Source of the DNA: Thermoprotei archaeon
GTDB taxonomy: Archaea; Thermoproteota; Thermoprotei; QMSL01
Length of the DNA: 64,000 nucleotides
NCBI GenBank assembly: GCA_003650925.1
Contig: QMSP01000007.1
Location: forward strand, 1-64,000
Reading direction: 5' to 3'
The notes beneath the pieces were generated by a model. The model made no database searches. It saw only the letters and a list, made by a program, of their open reading frames with translations, and was not told the DNA's origin. Each line of letters begins with the position of its first letter. Within the stretch, counting starts at the first letter, position 1. Positions 34,807 through 43,294 of this stretch are shown piece after piece. Both the position numbers and the translations under genes were made by a program.

Positions 34807-36384
34807 ATGCCGATTAGGTTCAAAACTCCAAGGGGCACTAGAGACCTCCTTCCTCAGGAGATGCGAATCTTTAGATATCTTGAGTCCATCCTCAGAGAGA
34901 CTTTTGAGAGCTTCGGTTATAGTGAAGTGCAGACTCCTATCTTTGAGCTTTTCGATCTCTTTGCTCTAAGATCAGGTGATGAGATTCGGAACACCATGTT
35001 CGTATTCGAGACAGGCGAAGGTGAGATGGCTTTAAGACCTGAGATGACGGCTCCTATATGCAGGATGATAGTTGAAGGCAAGCTTGATGTCTCAAGGAAA
35101 CCCATCAAGGTATACTACATAGCCAGGTGCTTCAGATACGAGGAGCCTCAAGCTGGAAGATATCGAGAGTTCTGGCAGGCAGGCTGCGAATTAATGGGCT
35201 CTCCCTATCCTGAAGCTGATGTTGAAGTGATTGAATTAGCCGATAGGGTTTTGAAGAAGCTTGGTGTAAAGGACTATGTAATAAGGCTTGGAGATGTAGC
35301 TCTTCTCAGGACCTACATGGAGAGCTTAGGCGTGAACTACGAAGTACAGAATAAAGTCCTCTCGACACTGGATCATGTACAGAGCTCAATAAACAAACTT
35401 GAAGTCTATATCAACAAGTTAAAGGATGATGGAATGTTGGACAAGACCGAGATCATAGACCTAAGCGAGAGGGCATATAACATTGAACGACTTAAGCGAA
35501 GATTAAGGAGATATGAGGTTCCAGCCCCATTTAGGCAATATCTTGAGCTTGACTTAGAGGTCTATAAAGTCGAAGATCTGTCAAGAGATGAGCTTATAAA
35601 ATTCATAGAGAGAAAGATAGAGGAGCTGATGATACTTATCCCTCTTGCTCTGGCATACGAAGGACTACTCATAGCAGGTCAGAGAGTAAGACTGCCATTG
35701 AGAGTAGCTGAAGTTCTATCCAGAGCTCTTCGAGCTAAAGGTCATGACATAACAGAAGTCATTGAGAGAGCAGAGGATCTCTTCGGTCATGTAGATAAGG
35801 CCAAGGAGGAAATAAGCAGGCTGGAGGAGATAATTGAACTCCTCAAGGAACTTGAGGTATCTAATGTCCTACTAGACCTTGGCCTTGCACGTGGCCTAGA
35901 GTACTACACGGGCATAGTGTTTGAAGTCCATGTTCCATTCCTAGGCGCACAAAGCCAGGTTTGTGGCGGTGGGAGATATGATAAATTAGTGGCTGAATTT
36001 GGTGGACCAAACATACCTGCTGTAGGCCTTGCCTTTGGCATGGACAGACTTATGCTAGTGTTAGAGAAGACCATGCAGGTAAAGCTTAGCGAGCAACCTC
36101 TAGTCATGGTCGTCCCTGTCTCCACTAAAGAGATCCCAGCTGCCATCAGGATATCCAGTCAGCTTAGACAAAGAGGCGTAAGAGTCTTCTCTGAGCTTAT
36201 GAGAAGATCCCTCAAGAGAAGCCTATCCATGGCTGATAAGCTGGGAGCATCAGTCGTGATCATAGTTGGCGAGAAGGAGCTTAGAGAAGGAAAAGTAGTG
36301 GTCAGATACATGAAGGAGAGAAGACAGGATATTGTTAAGATTGAAGATCTTGGGAAGGTGGTCGCTTGCTACTTGAAGAGCTAG
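34807..36384 (+). CDS. hisS: Histidyl-tRNA synthetase
   Basis: A class II HisRS, 525 residues, longer than the usual 420-440. The N-terminus has TPRGTRDLLPQEM, motif 2 has YYIARCFRYEEPQAGRYREF near 103-122, and the histidine signature LARGLEYYTGIVFEV is near 359. GVGLAFGMDRL-type motif 3 reads AVGLAFGMDRLML near 402. The extra length is mostly an enlarged helical insertion at about 170-330. A TATA box (CTTATTAA near 34773) lies in the divergent gap with pyk. It overlaps the GTPase gene by 19 nt. Confidence 0.94.
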   Translation: MPIRFKTPRGTRDLLPQEMRIFRYLESILRETFESFGYSEVQTPIFELFDLFALRSGDEIRNTMFVFETGEGEMALRPEMTAPICRMIVEGKLDVSRKPIKVYYIARCFRYEEPQAGRYREFWQAGCELMGSPYPEADVEVIELADRVLKKLGVKDYVIRLGDVALLRTYMESLGVNYEVQNKVLSTLDHVQSSINKLEVYINKLKDDGMLDKTEIIDLSERAYNIERLKRRLRRYEVPAPFRQYLELDLEVYKVEDLSRDELIKFIERKIEELMILIPLALAYEGLLIAGQRVRLPLRVAEVLSRALRAKGHDITEVIERAEDLFGHVDKAKEEISRLEEIIELLKELEVSNVLLDLGLARGLEYYTGIVFEVHVPFLGAQSQVCGGGRYDKLVAEFGGPNIPAVGLAFGMDRLMLVLEKTMQVKLSEQPLVMVVPVSTKEIPAAIRISSQLRQRGVRVFSELMRRSLKRSLSMADKLGASVVIIVGEKELREGKVVVRYMKERRQDIVKIEDLGKVVACYLKS

Positions 36385-37451
36385 GTCCCATAGTGGTCTT
36401 CGTAGGGCCTAAAGGCTCAGGTAAGTCGAGCCTGATAGGCAGGATACTCCTTGAAGCAAACATTGTAAGCAGAGAGGATGAGGAGGAAGCTAGAGCTGTA
36501 GCTAAGCTCCTGAATAGAGATTCTTACTACTCTCTTCTGGTAGATGAGACCCTTTCTGAGAGAAAGCACGGTTTCACCCAAGTCATGAAGCTCATAGGGC
36601 CTATCAAGCTATTCGATAGAAGTATTAGGCTGGTTGATACTCCTGGCGACTTCAAGTACTTTCGTGACATCATGGCTGCTCTATGCATAGCTGATAAGCT
36701 GTTCATCACGCTTCAGCCTGGTGCACGTGATGAAATAGAGCCTTTTCTACATATTGCAAAGGCTCTGGAGGTAGAGGATGTAGTAATAGTCCTCAATAAG
36801 CAAGATCTATCAACTATACCCACCAATGGGCTGCTCCATGACTTGACCATAATACCTGCATCAGCTCTAAAAGGCTTCAACATAGACTGTATATTAGATG
36901 AAATAGCTAAGGCCAAGTTCAAGAGGAGAAGTACAGAGCCCACTAGAATGCCCATTATCAAGGTCATAGGTGACCTAGGCATTGCCATAGGAGTTATCAC
37001 CCAAGGTAGCATGAGGATCCACGAGCAAGTCCTCATAGCCCCAGAGTATAAGGTAGGCGAGATCGAAGTCATAGAGGTTCATGGTAGGAAAGTAGAGATT
37101 GCTCATGCTGGATACGATATAGGATTGAGCATGAAGGGTGTTGGAAGGCAGTACATTAAGAGAGGCTATCTAATAGGCGATCTAAAGAAGCCTCCTATAA
37201 GGGCCTCCACTATGAGGTGTAGCCTTCTATGGAGTCGTGAGCTGAGGGAGGGAATGAATGTTATAGTTAATGTTCATGCCTCTCAGGCACAATGCAAGAT
37301 AGCCAGAGTACTTGCAGATATGGTCGAGCTGAAGGTGTTAAGCCCTCCATACCTACCAGTGGATGAAAGACTTCGAGAAACCTCCGTACTTGTGCTCAGA
37401 ACGAATAAGAACATAGTAGGAGTGGGTATTTGTGAAGAGGTCAACCCCTAA
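36366..37451 (+). CDS. Divergent EF-Tu/EF-1A-like translational GTPase paralogue
   Basis: A 361-residue protein with a G domain: G1 FVGPKGSGKSSLIG near 12-25, G3 LVDTPGDFKYFRD near 95, G4 VLNKQDL near 140 and G5 ASALKG near 163. Two beta-barrel-like domains follow (about 190-270 and 275-361). Switch I reads SERKHGFTQV, where canonical factors have RERGITI, so the factor has diverged. It is too short for IF2 and lacks the SelB winged-helix tail. TTG is the likely start, after AGGTGG and overlapping hisS. A ribosome-associated stress or SelB-like role is possible but unproven. Confidence 0.75.
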   Translation: MLLEELGPIVVFVGPKGSGKSSLIGRILLEANIVSREDEEEARAVAKLLNRDSYYSLLVDETLSERKHGFTQVMKLIGPIKLFDRSIRLVDTPGDFKYFRDIMAALCIADKLFITLQPGARDEIEPFLHIAKALEVEDVVIVLNKQDLSTIPTNGLLHDLTIIPASALKGFNIDCILDEIAKAKFKRRSTEPTRMPIIKVIGDLGIAIGVITQGSMRIHEQVLIAPEYKVGEIEVIEVHGRKVEIAHAGYDIGLSMKGVGRQYIKRGYLIGDLKKPPIRASTMRCSLLWSRELREGMNVIVNVHASQAQCKIARVLADMVELKVLSPPYLPVDERLRETSVLVLRTNKNIVGVGICEEVNP

Positions 37452-38773
37452 GCCAATTCAAGATATCTATCGATCTCCCACTCGGTTATACAGTATCTGC
37501 TCTTCTCCCAGCCTCCATGCGCCTCTATGTAGTCCTCCCACTCCTTCCTCCTCAACTTTATGTACTTCTCCATAAGGCTCCTGCCCAACCCCTCTACAAG
37601 AAGCTCATCTTTGAGAAGCTCCTGTAGTGCCTCCTCCAAGGTCTCTGGAAGACAAGGTAGCCCTTCATGCCTATGATATACGTTGTAGTCGACATGATCC
37701 TCAGGCCTTAGCCCTCTCTCCACACCATCAATTCCAGCCAGCGCTACCGAAGCGAAGGCTAGATATGGGTTAAAGGATGGATCTGGATGTCTGTACTCAA
37801 TCTTAGCCTTTCCCGTTCTATAGACAGGCACTCTTATTAAAGTTGACCTATTTCCATAGCCCCAGGAGATATAGACTGGCGCCTCATGCCCTGGCACAAG
37901 CCTCTTATAGGAGTTAACAGTAGGTGAGACTATCGCTGAAAGAGCACGAGCATGTGACAGAACTCCTGCTATGAAGCTTAAGGCTATGCTAGATAGCCTA
38001 TAGGGACTCCTCCTCTCAAGCATGAATAGGTTCTCTCCATCAATGGAGTGTAGTGATAGATGAAGATGTGCTCCACTTCCATTTATTCCCCAAAACGGCT
38101 TAGGCATGAATGTTGCTATGAGACCCATCTTTTTAGCTACACACTTGGCCGCTAGCTTGAATAATATCACTCTGTCAGCTGTACTTAGAAGATCATCATA
38201 CATGAAGTCCATCTCATACTGTCCTGGAGCTACCTCGTGATGAAGCTTCTCAAACCTAAACCCTAGGCTCTCAAGCATCTCCATAAGCCTTACCTTGAAG
38301 TGAACTCCTTCGTTTAGAGGCTCATAGTCAAAATATTCCCCTCGATCATAAGGCACTATCTCCTTACCTATTCGCTTTACAAGGAAGAATTCAAGCTCAA
38401 CTCCAACTCCAACCTTGTATCCGAGCTTTTGTATCTTATCCATAACCCCTCTGAGGACGAACCTGGGGTCATGTGGGTGAGGCCTCTCATCCTTGTAGAC
38501 GTGGCAGAACATGAGTGCTGTCCTATCCCACCATGGTGTAATGATGAATGTATCCATATCAGGAATCATGACCAGATCACTATCCTCTATGTCTGCATAG
38601 CCTGGTACTGATGAACCATCAAAACCTACGCCATCCGTCAGGTAATCCTTAAGTGTATACTTTCTCACTATGACACCTTTTGGTCTTCCGAAGACATCAA
38701 CTATTACAAAACGTATGTATTTTATGTTCTTTCGCTCGACTTCCTTTATTATTTCTGTAGGCTCTCTCGGCAT
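37448..38773 (-). CDS. glnA: Glutamine synthetase
   Basis: A 441-residue type I glutamine synthetase. The beta-grasp region is GVGFDGSSVPGYADIEDSD near 57-75, the Glu/metal segment VGVELEFFLVKR near 118, the ATP region NGSGAHLHLSLHS near 239 and the catalytic flap NSYKRLVPGHEAPVYISWG near 297. KIEYRHPDPSFNPYLAF is near 333. There is no adenylylation Tyr motif that I can see. An ATG at 38773 is the start: a TATA at 38811-38820 puts the mRNA 5' end near 38787, downstream of a GTG at 38836. Confidence 0.94.
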   Translation of the reverse strand: MPREPTEIIKEVERKNIKYIRFVIVDVFGRPKGVIVRKYTLKDYLTDGVGFDGSSVPGYADIEDSDLVMIPDMDTFIITPWWDRTALMFCHVYKDERPHPHDPRFVLRGVMDKIQKLGYKVGVGVELEFFLVKRIGKEIVPYDRGEYFDYEPLNEGVHFKVRLMEMLESLGFRFEKLHHEVAPGQYEMDFMYDDLLSTADRVILFKLAAKCVAKKMGLIATFMPKPFWGINGSGAHLHLSLHSIDGENLFMLERRSPYRLSSIALSFIAGVLSHARALSAIVSPTVNSYKRLVPGHEAPVYISWGYGNRSTLIRVPVYRTGKAKIEYRHPDPSFNPYLAFASVALAGIDGVERGLRPEDHVDYNVYHRHEGLPCLPETLEEALQELLKDELLVEGLGRSLMEKYIKLRRKEWEDYIEAHGGWEKSRYCITEWEIDRYLELA

Positions 38774-38810
38774 GTAATACCAAGATTCGTAGTGGAACTT
38801 ATCCCTTACG

Positions 38811-38820
38811 CTTATAAACA
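38811..38820 (-). promoter_or_regulatory. TATA box of glnA
   Basis: The minus strand reads TGTTTATAAG. Its position excludes the longer GTG reading and gives a leader of about 14 nt to the ATG at 38773. Confidence 0.5.
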
Positions 38821-38858
38821 GTAAAGCTATATTCACTCAGGTCATCAGAGGTGTTGAC

Positions 38859-39167
38859 TTGAACTCGAAGAGGCTGGAGCCTGAGGTGTATGAAGGCAGG
38901 CTGATAAAGGTTCACCTAATGCCTGGATGTATCTTAATAGAGGTCAGGTCATCTGAAGAGGCCTATCATGGATTGAGCATGGAGGCCACAGGCCTTTATA
39001 TGCTGGAGTATGATGACATATTGAATGTGAAGATAGAGAATGAAGAAGTAGTGCTTTTACTCAGAGATGGATCATCGCTTAGGCTTGAAGTGGACAGGCC
39101 CATAGAGCTATACAGCAGGATAAAGCATATATTGGCTAGTATTGAAACCTTTAGAGGTAGAGGCTAG
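38859..39167 (+). CDS. Small protein of unknown function
   Basis: A 102-residue, beta-rich protein (EGRLIKVHLMPGCILIEV, DDILNVKIENEEVVLLLRDG, SSLRLEVDRPIELYSRIKHI). The strand order with a final helix could be PH-like, but no family is recognised. The TTG start has GAGGTG about 7 nt upstream. It is followed directly by the RibU-like transporter gene. Confidence 0.5.
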   Translation: MNSKRLEPEVYEGRLIKVHLMPGCILIEVRSSEEAYHGLSMEATGLYMLEYDDILNVKIENEEVVLLLRDGSSLRLEVDRPIELYSRIKHILASIETFRGRG

Positions 39168-39171
39168 GAGC

Positions 39172-39756
39172 TTGCAAGAGGTTAGCAAGCTGGTGGCTGG
39201 GGCCGCTATAATGGGCTCTCTAGCCGTAGTACTCACCTTTGCGGGTCTAGAAATCCCTTATCCTCCACTGCCATACCTCAAGTTCGATCTAGCCGAAATA
39301 CCCTCAATAGTGGCTCTAGTCATGTATGGTCTAAGATGCTCCTTTCTAGTAGCCTCAATACACTTCCTAACCTTAGCCTCGCTTAAAGGGCTTCTTGGTC
39401 CCTTCATGAAGTTCCTTGCAGTGATTTCCACCATAATCGGCTTCTATGTTGGAGAAAGGGCCTTGGGCTCCTTAGCACCTAAGGCACTCGTACTCCTTAG
39501 CATGCTCATAGCCATGATTGTAAGAACTCTTGTCATGACAGTTGCAAACTATGTGCTCCTCATATGGGTGAGTCCAGGATATCTCACGTTTGCCATGGAA
39601 TGTCTTTCAAATGTCCTAGGCCTGAACATACAAGGCGAGGTTCATGGCCTGATCTTAGTTCTTCTATTCACAGGCATATACAATGCTATCCACACAATAA
39701 TGAGCATAGTACCTGTACTTCCTCTCATGAGGATCCTAAGGAGAGTTAGGCTGTAA
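39172..39756 (+). CDS. ribU: ECF transporter S component, riboflavin type
   Basis: A 194-residue membrane protein with five to six hydrophobic segments. The RibU signature PYLKFDLAEIPSIVALVMYG lies near 40-60. It would capture riboflavin and couple to a shared EcfA/EcfT module, which is not in this window. I prefer the TTG at 39172, just after the upstream stop and behind GAGG, to a TTG at 39142 inside the previous gene without a binding site. Confidence 0.75.
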   Translation: MQEVSKLVAGAAIMGSLAVVLTFAGLEIPYPPLPYLKFDLAEIPSIVALVMYGLRCSFLVASIHFLTLASLKGLLGPFMKFLAVISTIIGFYVGERALGSLAPKALVLLSMLIAMIVRTLVMTVANYVLLIWVSPGYLTFAMECLSNVLGLNIQGEVHGLILVLLFTGIYNAIHTIMSIVPVLPLMRILRRVRL

Positions 39757-39767
39757 AAGAGGCTGAG

Positions 39768-39830
39768 GAGGTCAGATACGCCCGAGCTCGATCACTACCT
39801 CTCTCACCGTGGGTTCGCCTCATCATCCTC
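39768..39830 (-). ncRNA. C/D box sRNA candidate
   Basis: On the minus strand: C box ATGATGA (39820-39826), 12-nt guide GGCGAACCCACG, weak D' GTGA, C' GTGATCG-like, 12-13 nt guide ending GCTCGGGCGTAT, and D box CTGA (39772-39775). Total about 55-60 nt, as in archaeal guides for 2'-O-methylation. It fills the gap between ribU and the intein-like gene. A weak promoter (CTTTTGTA) is about 30 nt upstream. The internal boxes are imperfect. Confidence 0.6.
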
Positions 39831-39927
39831 ACTTGATCTTAGCGGTAGTAGTACAAAAGGTTTCACTAGGGCTAAAATTCAAAGTCTATATCCAAAATCT
39901 ATCTAACTTTGATATAGGTGCCTTGGA

Positions 39928-41145
39928 TTGCTAGCCGAAAGCCTTGAAGTAATCATAAGACAGCAAGATGAGATAATTCCCTGTACCATTGGTGATCTAG
40001 AGCACCTACTCAATAGAGGAGATATAGAAGTATTGACTGGCTCAGGCTATTCTAAGCTCATAAGGCTAAAAAAGTGCCTTCAAGACCACTACATCGAAGT
40101 GCTTCTGGAGAATGGCATCAGAATACGAGGCTCAGATTCACTAGCAGTTGAAACACTTGAGGGTCCAGTCAGCATAGGTAATCTTAGAAGAGGAGACATG
40201 CTTCTCCTCAAGATCCCTCACATGACAGGTGACTTCAAAGCGTTAAATCTCCTCATGGTCATTGATAAAATCCCTCCTTGGCTTACTAGATACTTGTATG
40301 TGGATGGACTTTCATCTACCTTGGATAAAGCGCTTAAGGTCATGAATTGGAGGAGCATAGCTCTCCTCCTAGGAATGAGGATCTCTAGGACTACATATGA
40401 GTGGTTAACTAGCGGCTATCTTCCTCTAGCCATGTTCAAAGGTCTTTTGTCAGAGTTAGGAGTTGAGGTTGACAGTCTTGAGGAACTAACTCTTAAACTA
40501 AGAAGAGGTAGAACTCAGATACCTCTATTAATAAAGCCTGATGACGACTACATGAGGCTGATATCATACTATGTAAACTGTGGAGCCTACTCTGAACTAC
40601 AGCTGGATAAAGGTAAACTCACCTTTATTGTACACGATAGAGAGTCCCTCGATAGGATAATAGATACCATGGACTCCCTCAGAGTATCTCATCGCATAGT
40701 GAGGATGCCCAAGGGCAGATTTAGAGTTAAGCTGAACAACAAGACCCTCTACATATTGTTCAGGTGGATTCTTAGGATACCTCTGGTTCCTACTAGGAGA
40801 AGGATACTACATCCGCCTCTCTCAAGCCTCTCCGAGAGAGCACTAGCTCGCATAATGAATCAGATCCTGGAAGTAAATGGCCTAGTCACATCTAGGATAG
40901 GTAGTGAGCAAGTCTTTGAAGTAAGAGCAAAGGGTATGGCCCTTGACATCATGAGACTGAAGTGGTATGAAGGAATTAAGACTAGGCTATCTAAGCTTGA
41001 TGGCCGCATGATATTGAATATACTGCCTGAGAAGGAGGATTTCCTATTGACCGTGGAGAATGTAAGGGTTGTCAAGGATAAGAGCATTTTGCTTTATGAG
41101 CTGCTGGTTGACTCCTCTGAAGGCGTACTAGCGGTCGACATCTGA
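39928..41145 (+). CDS. Free-standing intein-like (Hint plus DOD endonuclease-like) protein, apparently catalytically dead
   Basis: A 405-residue protein with the layout of an archaeal mini-host intein and no extein. Residues 1-95 resemble Hint N-blocks (EVIIRQQDEIIPCTIGDLEH, LIRLKKCLQDHYIEVLLENG, GPVSIGNLRRGDMLLLKI). Residues 140-175 look like the HTH segment (WRSIALLLGMRISRTTYEWL). DOD motif 1 reads LISYYVNCGAY (211-221) and motif 2 IMNQILEVNG (309-318), with Cys and Asn where the catalytic Asp residues should be. The end resembles Hint C-blocks (LLYELLVDSSEGVLAVDI) but lacks the His-Asn splice end. The block B His is also absent. It begins at TTG after AGGTG. Confidence 0.6.
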   Translation: MLAESLEVIIRQQDEIIPCTIGDLEHLLNRGDIEVLTGSGYSKLIRLKKCLQDHYIEVLLENGIRIRGSDSLAVETLEGPVSIGNLRRGDMLLLKIPHMTGDFKALNLLMVIDKIPPWLTRYLYVDGLSSTLDKALKVMNWRSIALLLGMRISRTTYEWLTSGYLPLAMFKGLLSELGVEVDSLEELTLKLRRGRTQIPLLIKPDDDYMRLISYYVNCGAYSELQLDKGKLTFIVHDRESLDRIIDTMDSLRVSHRIVRMPKGRFRVKLNNKTLYILFRWILRIPLVPTRRRILHPPLSSLSERALARIMNQILEVNGLVTSRIGSEQVFEVRAKGMALDIMRLKWYEGIKTRLSKLDGRMILNILPEKEDFLLTVENVRVVKDKSILLYELLVDSSEGVLAVDI

Positions 41146-41651
41146 ACTTCCTCGCCTAGCGCTCTTAGCTGCTCCTCAAGCTCCTGTCTAAGCTTCTCAT
41201 AGACCTCTTCGCTTACCTTACCCTCCTCCTTAAGTTTTTCAAGCTTAGCTAATCTCTCCTTTATTTCCTTCACTGTGGTGCTGACAAAGGGTAGTTTTGC
41301 CTGGAGAGCGTGTCTCATGTAATTCTTATCCAGTTCTTCCAACCTGCTCTTGATGTTGTTGAGTATTCTCTCAACCTCAGATATCTTATTCTTCAAGTCC
41401 TCAACCATTTCAGTAAGCTCCTTCTCCTCTATGAGCCCTATGTTATGCCTTATGGCAAGCTCTTTTATCTCATCATTGTACTTCTCCACTAAGCCTGTGT
41501 ATTCTGAGATCTTCCTCATGACCTTTGTCCTATCTGAGATCCATGAATTTAAGGATCTTCTGACGGCCTCCTGATATTCCCTCCACATCCTTTCAAGACG
41601 TTGTATCTCAGCTTCATACCTATTTAGAAGGACTTCAAGCTCTTCACTCAA
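41094..41651 (-). CDS. Coiled-coil protein with C-terminal SHOCT-like motif
   Basis: A 185-residue, highly charged coiled coil from residue 1 to about 125 (VLLNRYEAEIQRLERMWREY, ELTEMVEDLKNKISEVERIL). It ends with a SHOCT-like segment (LAKLEKLKEEGKVSEEVYEK) and a Ser/Thr-rich tail. It is a paralogue of the gene 8 nt upstream, which has the same WREYQE / WHKYRQ start and the same ending. It overlaps the intein-like gene tail to tail by 52 nt. A structural or scaffold role is likely. Confidence 0.7.
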   Translation of the reverse strand: MSEELEVLLNRYEAEIQRLERMWREYQEAVRRSLNSWISDRTKVMRKISEYTGLVEKYNDEIKELAIRHNIGLIEEKELTEMVEDLKNKISEVERILNNIKSRLEELDKNYMRHALQAKLPFVSTTVKEIKERLAKLEKLKEEGKVSEEVYEKLRQELEEQLRALGEEVQMSTASTPSEESTSSS

Positions 41652-41659
41652 GCTCTCAC

Positions 41660-42361
41660 CTAGCCCATTATTATGGCATAGTCTTCCTCAAGCTCCTTCT
41701 TGAGCTTCTCATATACCTCTTTCTCTATCTTACCTGCCTTGTACAGCTCCTCTAGTTTAAGAAGGCCGAGCTTTATCTTGCTGGGAGATGGTCTAGCGAA
41801 GGAGGGCCTAACTCTTCTATAATGAGGTTCAAGCATGGTATCTATTCGCCTTATGATATTATCAAGCTCATCTCTATCCTTCCTAAGCTCCTCAAGTGTT
41901 CTATTCAGATCATCAATTAGCCTTTCATAGATATCACCATCGATCATGCCCAGCTCTCTCCTGGCCTCAACTTCATTGAGCTCAGTCTCATAATCCTTTA
42001 TAACTCTATTCATGCTGGACAGCTTGCGCAAAAGCTCCTGTCTATACTTGTGCCATTCCTCTATGACCTTTATCGCCTCCTTCTCATATCTCCTCCACAT
42101 ATTGTCCAGGCTACTTATCCAGTTTTCTATCTCCTCTACCCTCGTATAGGGCTTCTCCTCTTTAACCACCACTTCCTCCTTCTCCTCTACCTCCTCCTTT
42201 ACCTCCTCCTCTTTTCTCTCTTCCACGATCTCCAGTTTGAAGTAGGGGCACTCACTATATGTCGCAAGACAGGGAGCTATGAACGGATTCACATCAGAGC
42301 CAGTCTTTAGGCACTCATAGCTACCATCAGTTCTTGACCTTAAGTAGGGGCACACGCTCAT
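41660..42361 (-). CDS. Cysteine-rich N-terminus plus coiled coil and SHOCT-like end
   Basis: A 233-residue protein. Residues 1-42 have four Cys (VCPYLRS, YECLKTG, APCLATYSECPYF) that may bind zinc or an Fe-S cluster. A Glu/Lys/Val-rich linker follows (KEEEVKEEVEEKEEVVVKEE), then a long coiled coil at about 80-180 and the ending LLKLEELYKAGKIEKEVYEK. The shared C-terminal two-thirds show it arose with its neighbour by duplication. The TATA-like GCTTAAAT near 42402 is upstream. Confidence 0.7.
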   Translation of the reverse strand: MSVCPYLRSRTDGSYECLKTGSDVNPFIAPCLATYSECPYFKLEIVEERKEEEVKEEVEEKEEVVVKEEKPYTRVEEIENWISSLDNMWRRYEKEAIKVIEEWHKYRQELLRKLSSMNRVIKDYETELNEVEARRELGMIDGDIYERLIDDLNRTLEELRKDRDELDNIIRRIDTMLEPHYRRVRPSFARPSPSKIKLGLLKLEELYKAGKIEKEVYEKLKKELEEDYAIIMG

Positions 42362-42478
42362 CTAGTACACCATCATTCACTTATGTCTGAGTTTCTTATT
42401 TAAGCCTAGTCTCTCAGCTCACCTTAGACATTGAGGAAAACGCTATCTTCTCTTGGATAATCCTATTCAATTCACGAC

Positions 42479-42934
42479 CTAGATGCCTGCAAAGTCTCTC
42501 CAGTTAGCTACTATCCTCGATACTATTAACTTCACAGGATATCCTGAACCTACGCCCTTACAGAGAAGGTCTATGTACACGTAGAGCTTAAGGCCATCCT
42601 CACAAAGGTACTCGGCTTTTCTCTCAGATACTCCTGGAAGAGGCTTCAATCTTATGTAGAAGGGGTACATCCTACAAACATGTGGTCTCTCAGGATATAT
42701 AGTGCAATAAGCTACTCCATTGTTCCACTCTAGAAATATGCAATCACCATTTGGCTTACAAGCCAATACTAATTTATGATCCTTCTTAATCACTACTGGT
42801 CCATACTTCCTCATCAAGTTCATAGCTTCACCAAGAGTGAGTGGAACAAGATATTCTCTACAACATCTACCACATCTAATGCAACGCCAGTACTCGACTT
42901 CACGCCAGGGAACATAGTTGTGCCCTTTCCCCAT
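42479..42934 (-). CDS. YkgJ-type CxxCxxCC metal-cluster protein
   Basis: A 151-residue protein with the family motif CIRCGRCCREYLVPLT near residue 14, then CKPNGDCIFLEWNNG, AYCTIYPERPHVCRMYPFYI near 74-92 and a late Cys (YLCEDGLKLY). This is the zinc/iron-chelating PF03692 pattern. Function in archaea is unknown. It is followed by no close gene on its strand and preceded by the zinc-ribbon gene 37 nt away, probably in one operon. Confidence 0.82.
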   Translation of the reverse strand: MGKGHNYVPWREVEYWRCIRCGRCCREYLVPLTLGEAMNLMRKYGPVVIKKDHKLVLACKPNGDCIFLEWNNGVAYCTIYPERPHVCRMYPFYIRLKPLPGVSERKAEYLCEDGLKLYVYIDLLCKGVGSGYPVKLIVSRIVANWRDFAGI

Positions 42935-42971
42935 CTCCCCCTCCGCCTCCAGTGCTGAAGCAGTTGATCGC

Positions 42972-43157
42972 CTACATGAGTGCTCCTTTGCCAGGAGTTA
43001 ACTTAAACTCATAGCCACATCTAGGGCATTTAACGTAGTCACAGCCTGACACTGAAAGAGGACATCCACTACAGGCCATGGTCCTGGCATACGATAGGCT
43101 GAATTGATATCCACAGTTAGGACACCTGATGATCCTTCCTCCTATGCGAAACTTCAA
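42972..43157 (-). CDS. Small double zinc-ribbon protein
   Basis: A 61-residue protein: IIRCPNCGYQFSLSYARTMA, then CSGCPLSVSGC and VKCPRCGYEFKLTP. The eight cysteines form two knuckle pairs plus a central Cys group, suiting two zinc sites or one zinc and one Fe-S. The order CPxCGY...CxGCP...VKCPxCGYEF looks conserved for a family, but I cannot name it. It precedes the CxxCxxCC gene. Confidence 0.7.
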   Translation of the reverse strand: MKFRIGGRIIRCPNCGYQFSLSYARTMACSGCPLSVSGCDYVKCPRCGYEFKLTPGKGALM

Positions 43158-43250
43158 GCTATCACCCAGCTATGCACCTAAATGTCAGAGACTTCCATAG
43201 AGATATAACACTATCGTCTTAATTAAGCCGTACGCTCAAGAGGGCAGATA

Positions 43251-43262
43251 GTGTGTTTATAT
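43251..43262 (+). promoter_or_regulatory. TATA box of the radical SAM operon
   Basis: GTGTTTATATCA centred near 43256 would give a start at about 43284 and an 11-nt leader to the ATG at 43295. Confidence 0.4.
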
Positions 43263-43294
43263 CACTCCTAAGCTCTTTATAGAATAGGATTGTC

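Noticed and set aside
39800..39826. GGGTTC suggestive of a tRNA T arm
   Set aside because: No acceptor or anticodon arm can be drawn; the C and D boxes on the minus strand explain the stretch better.
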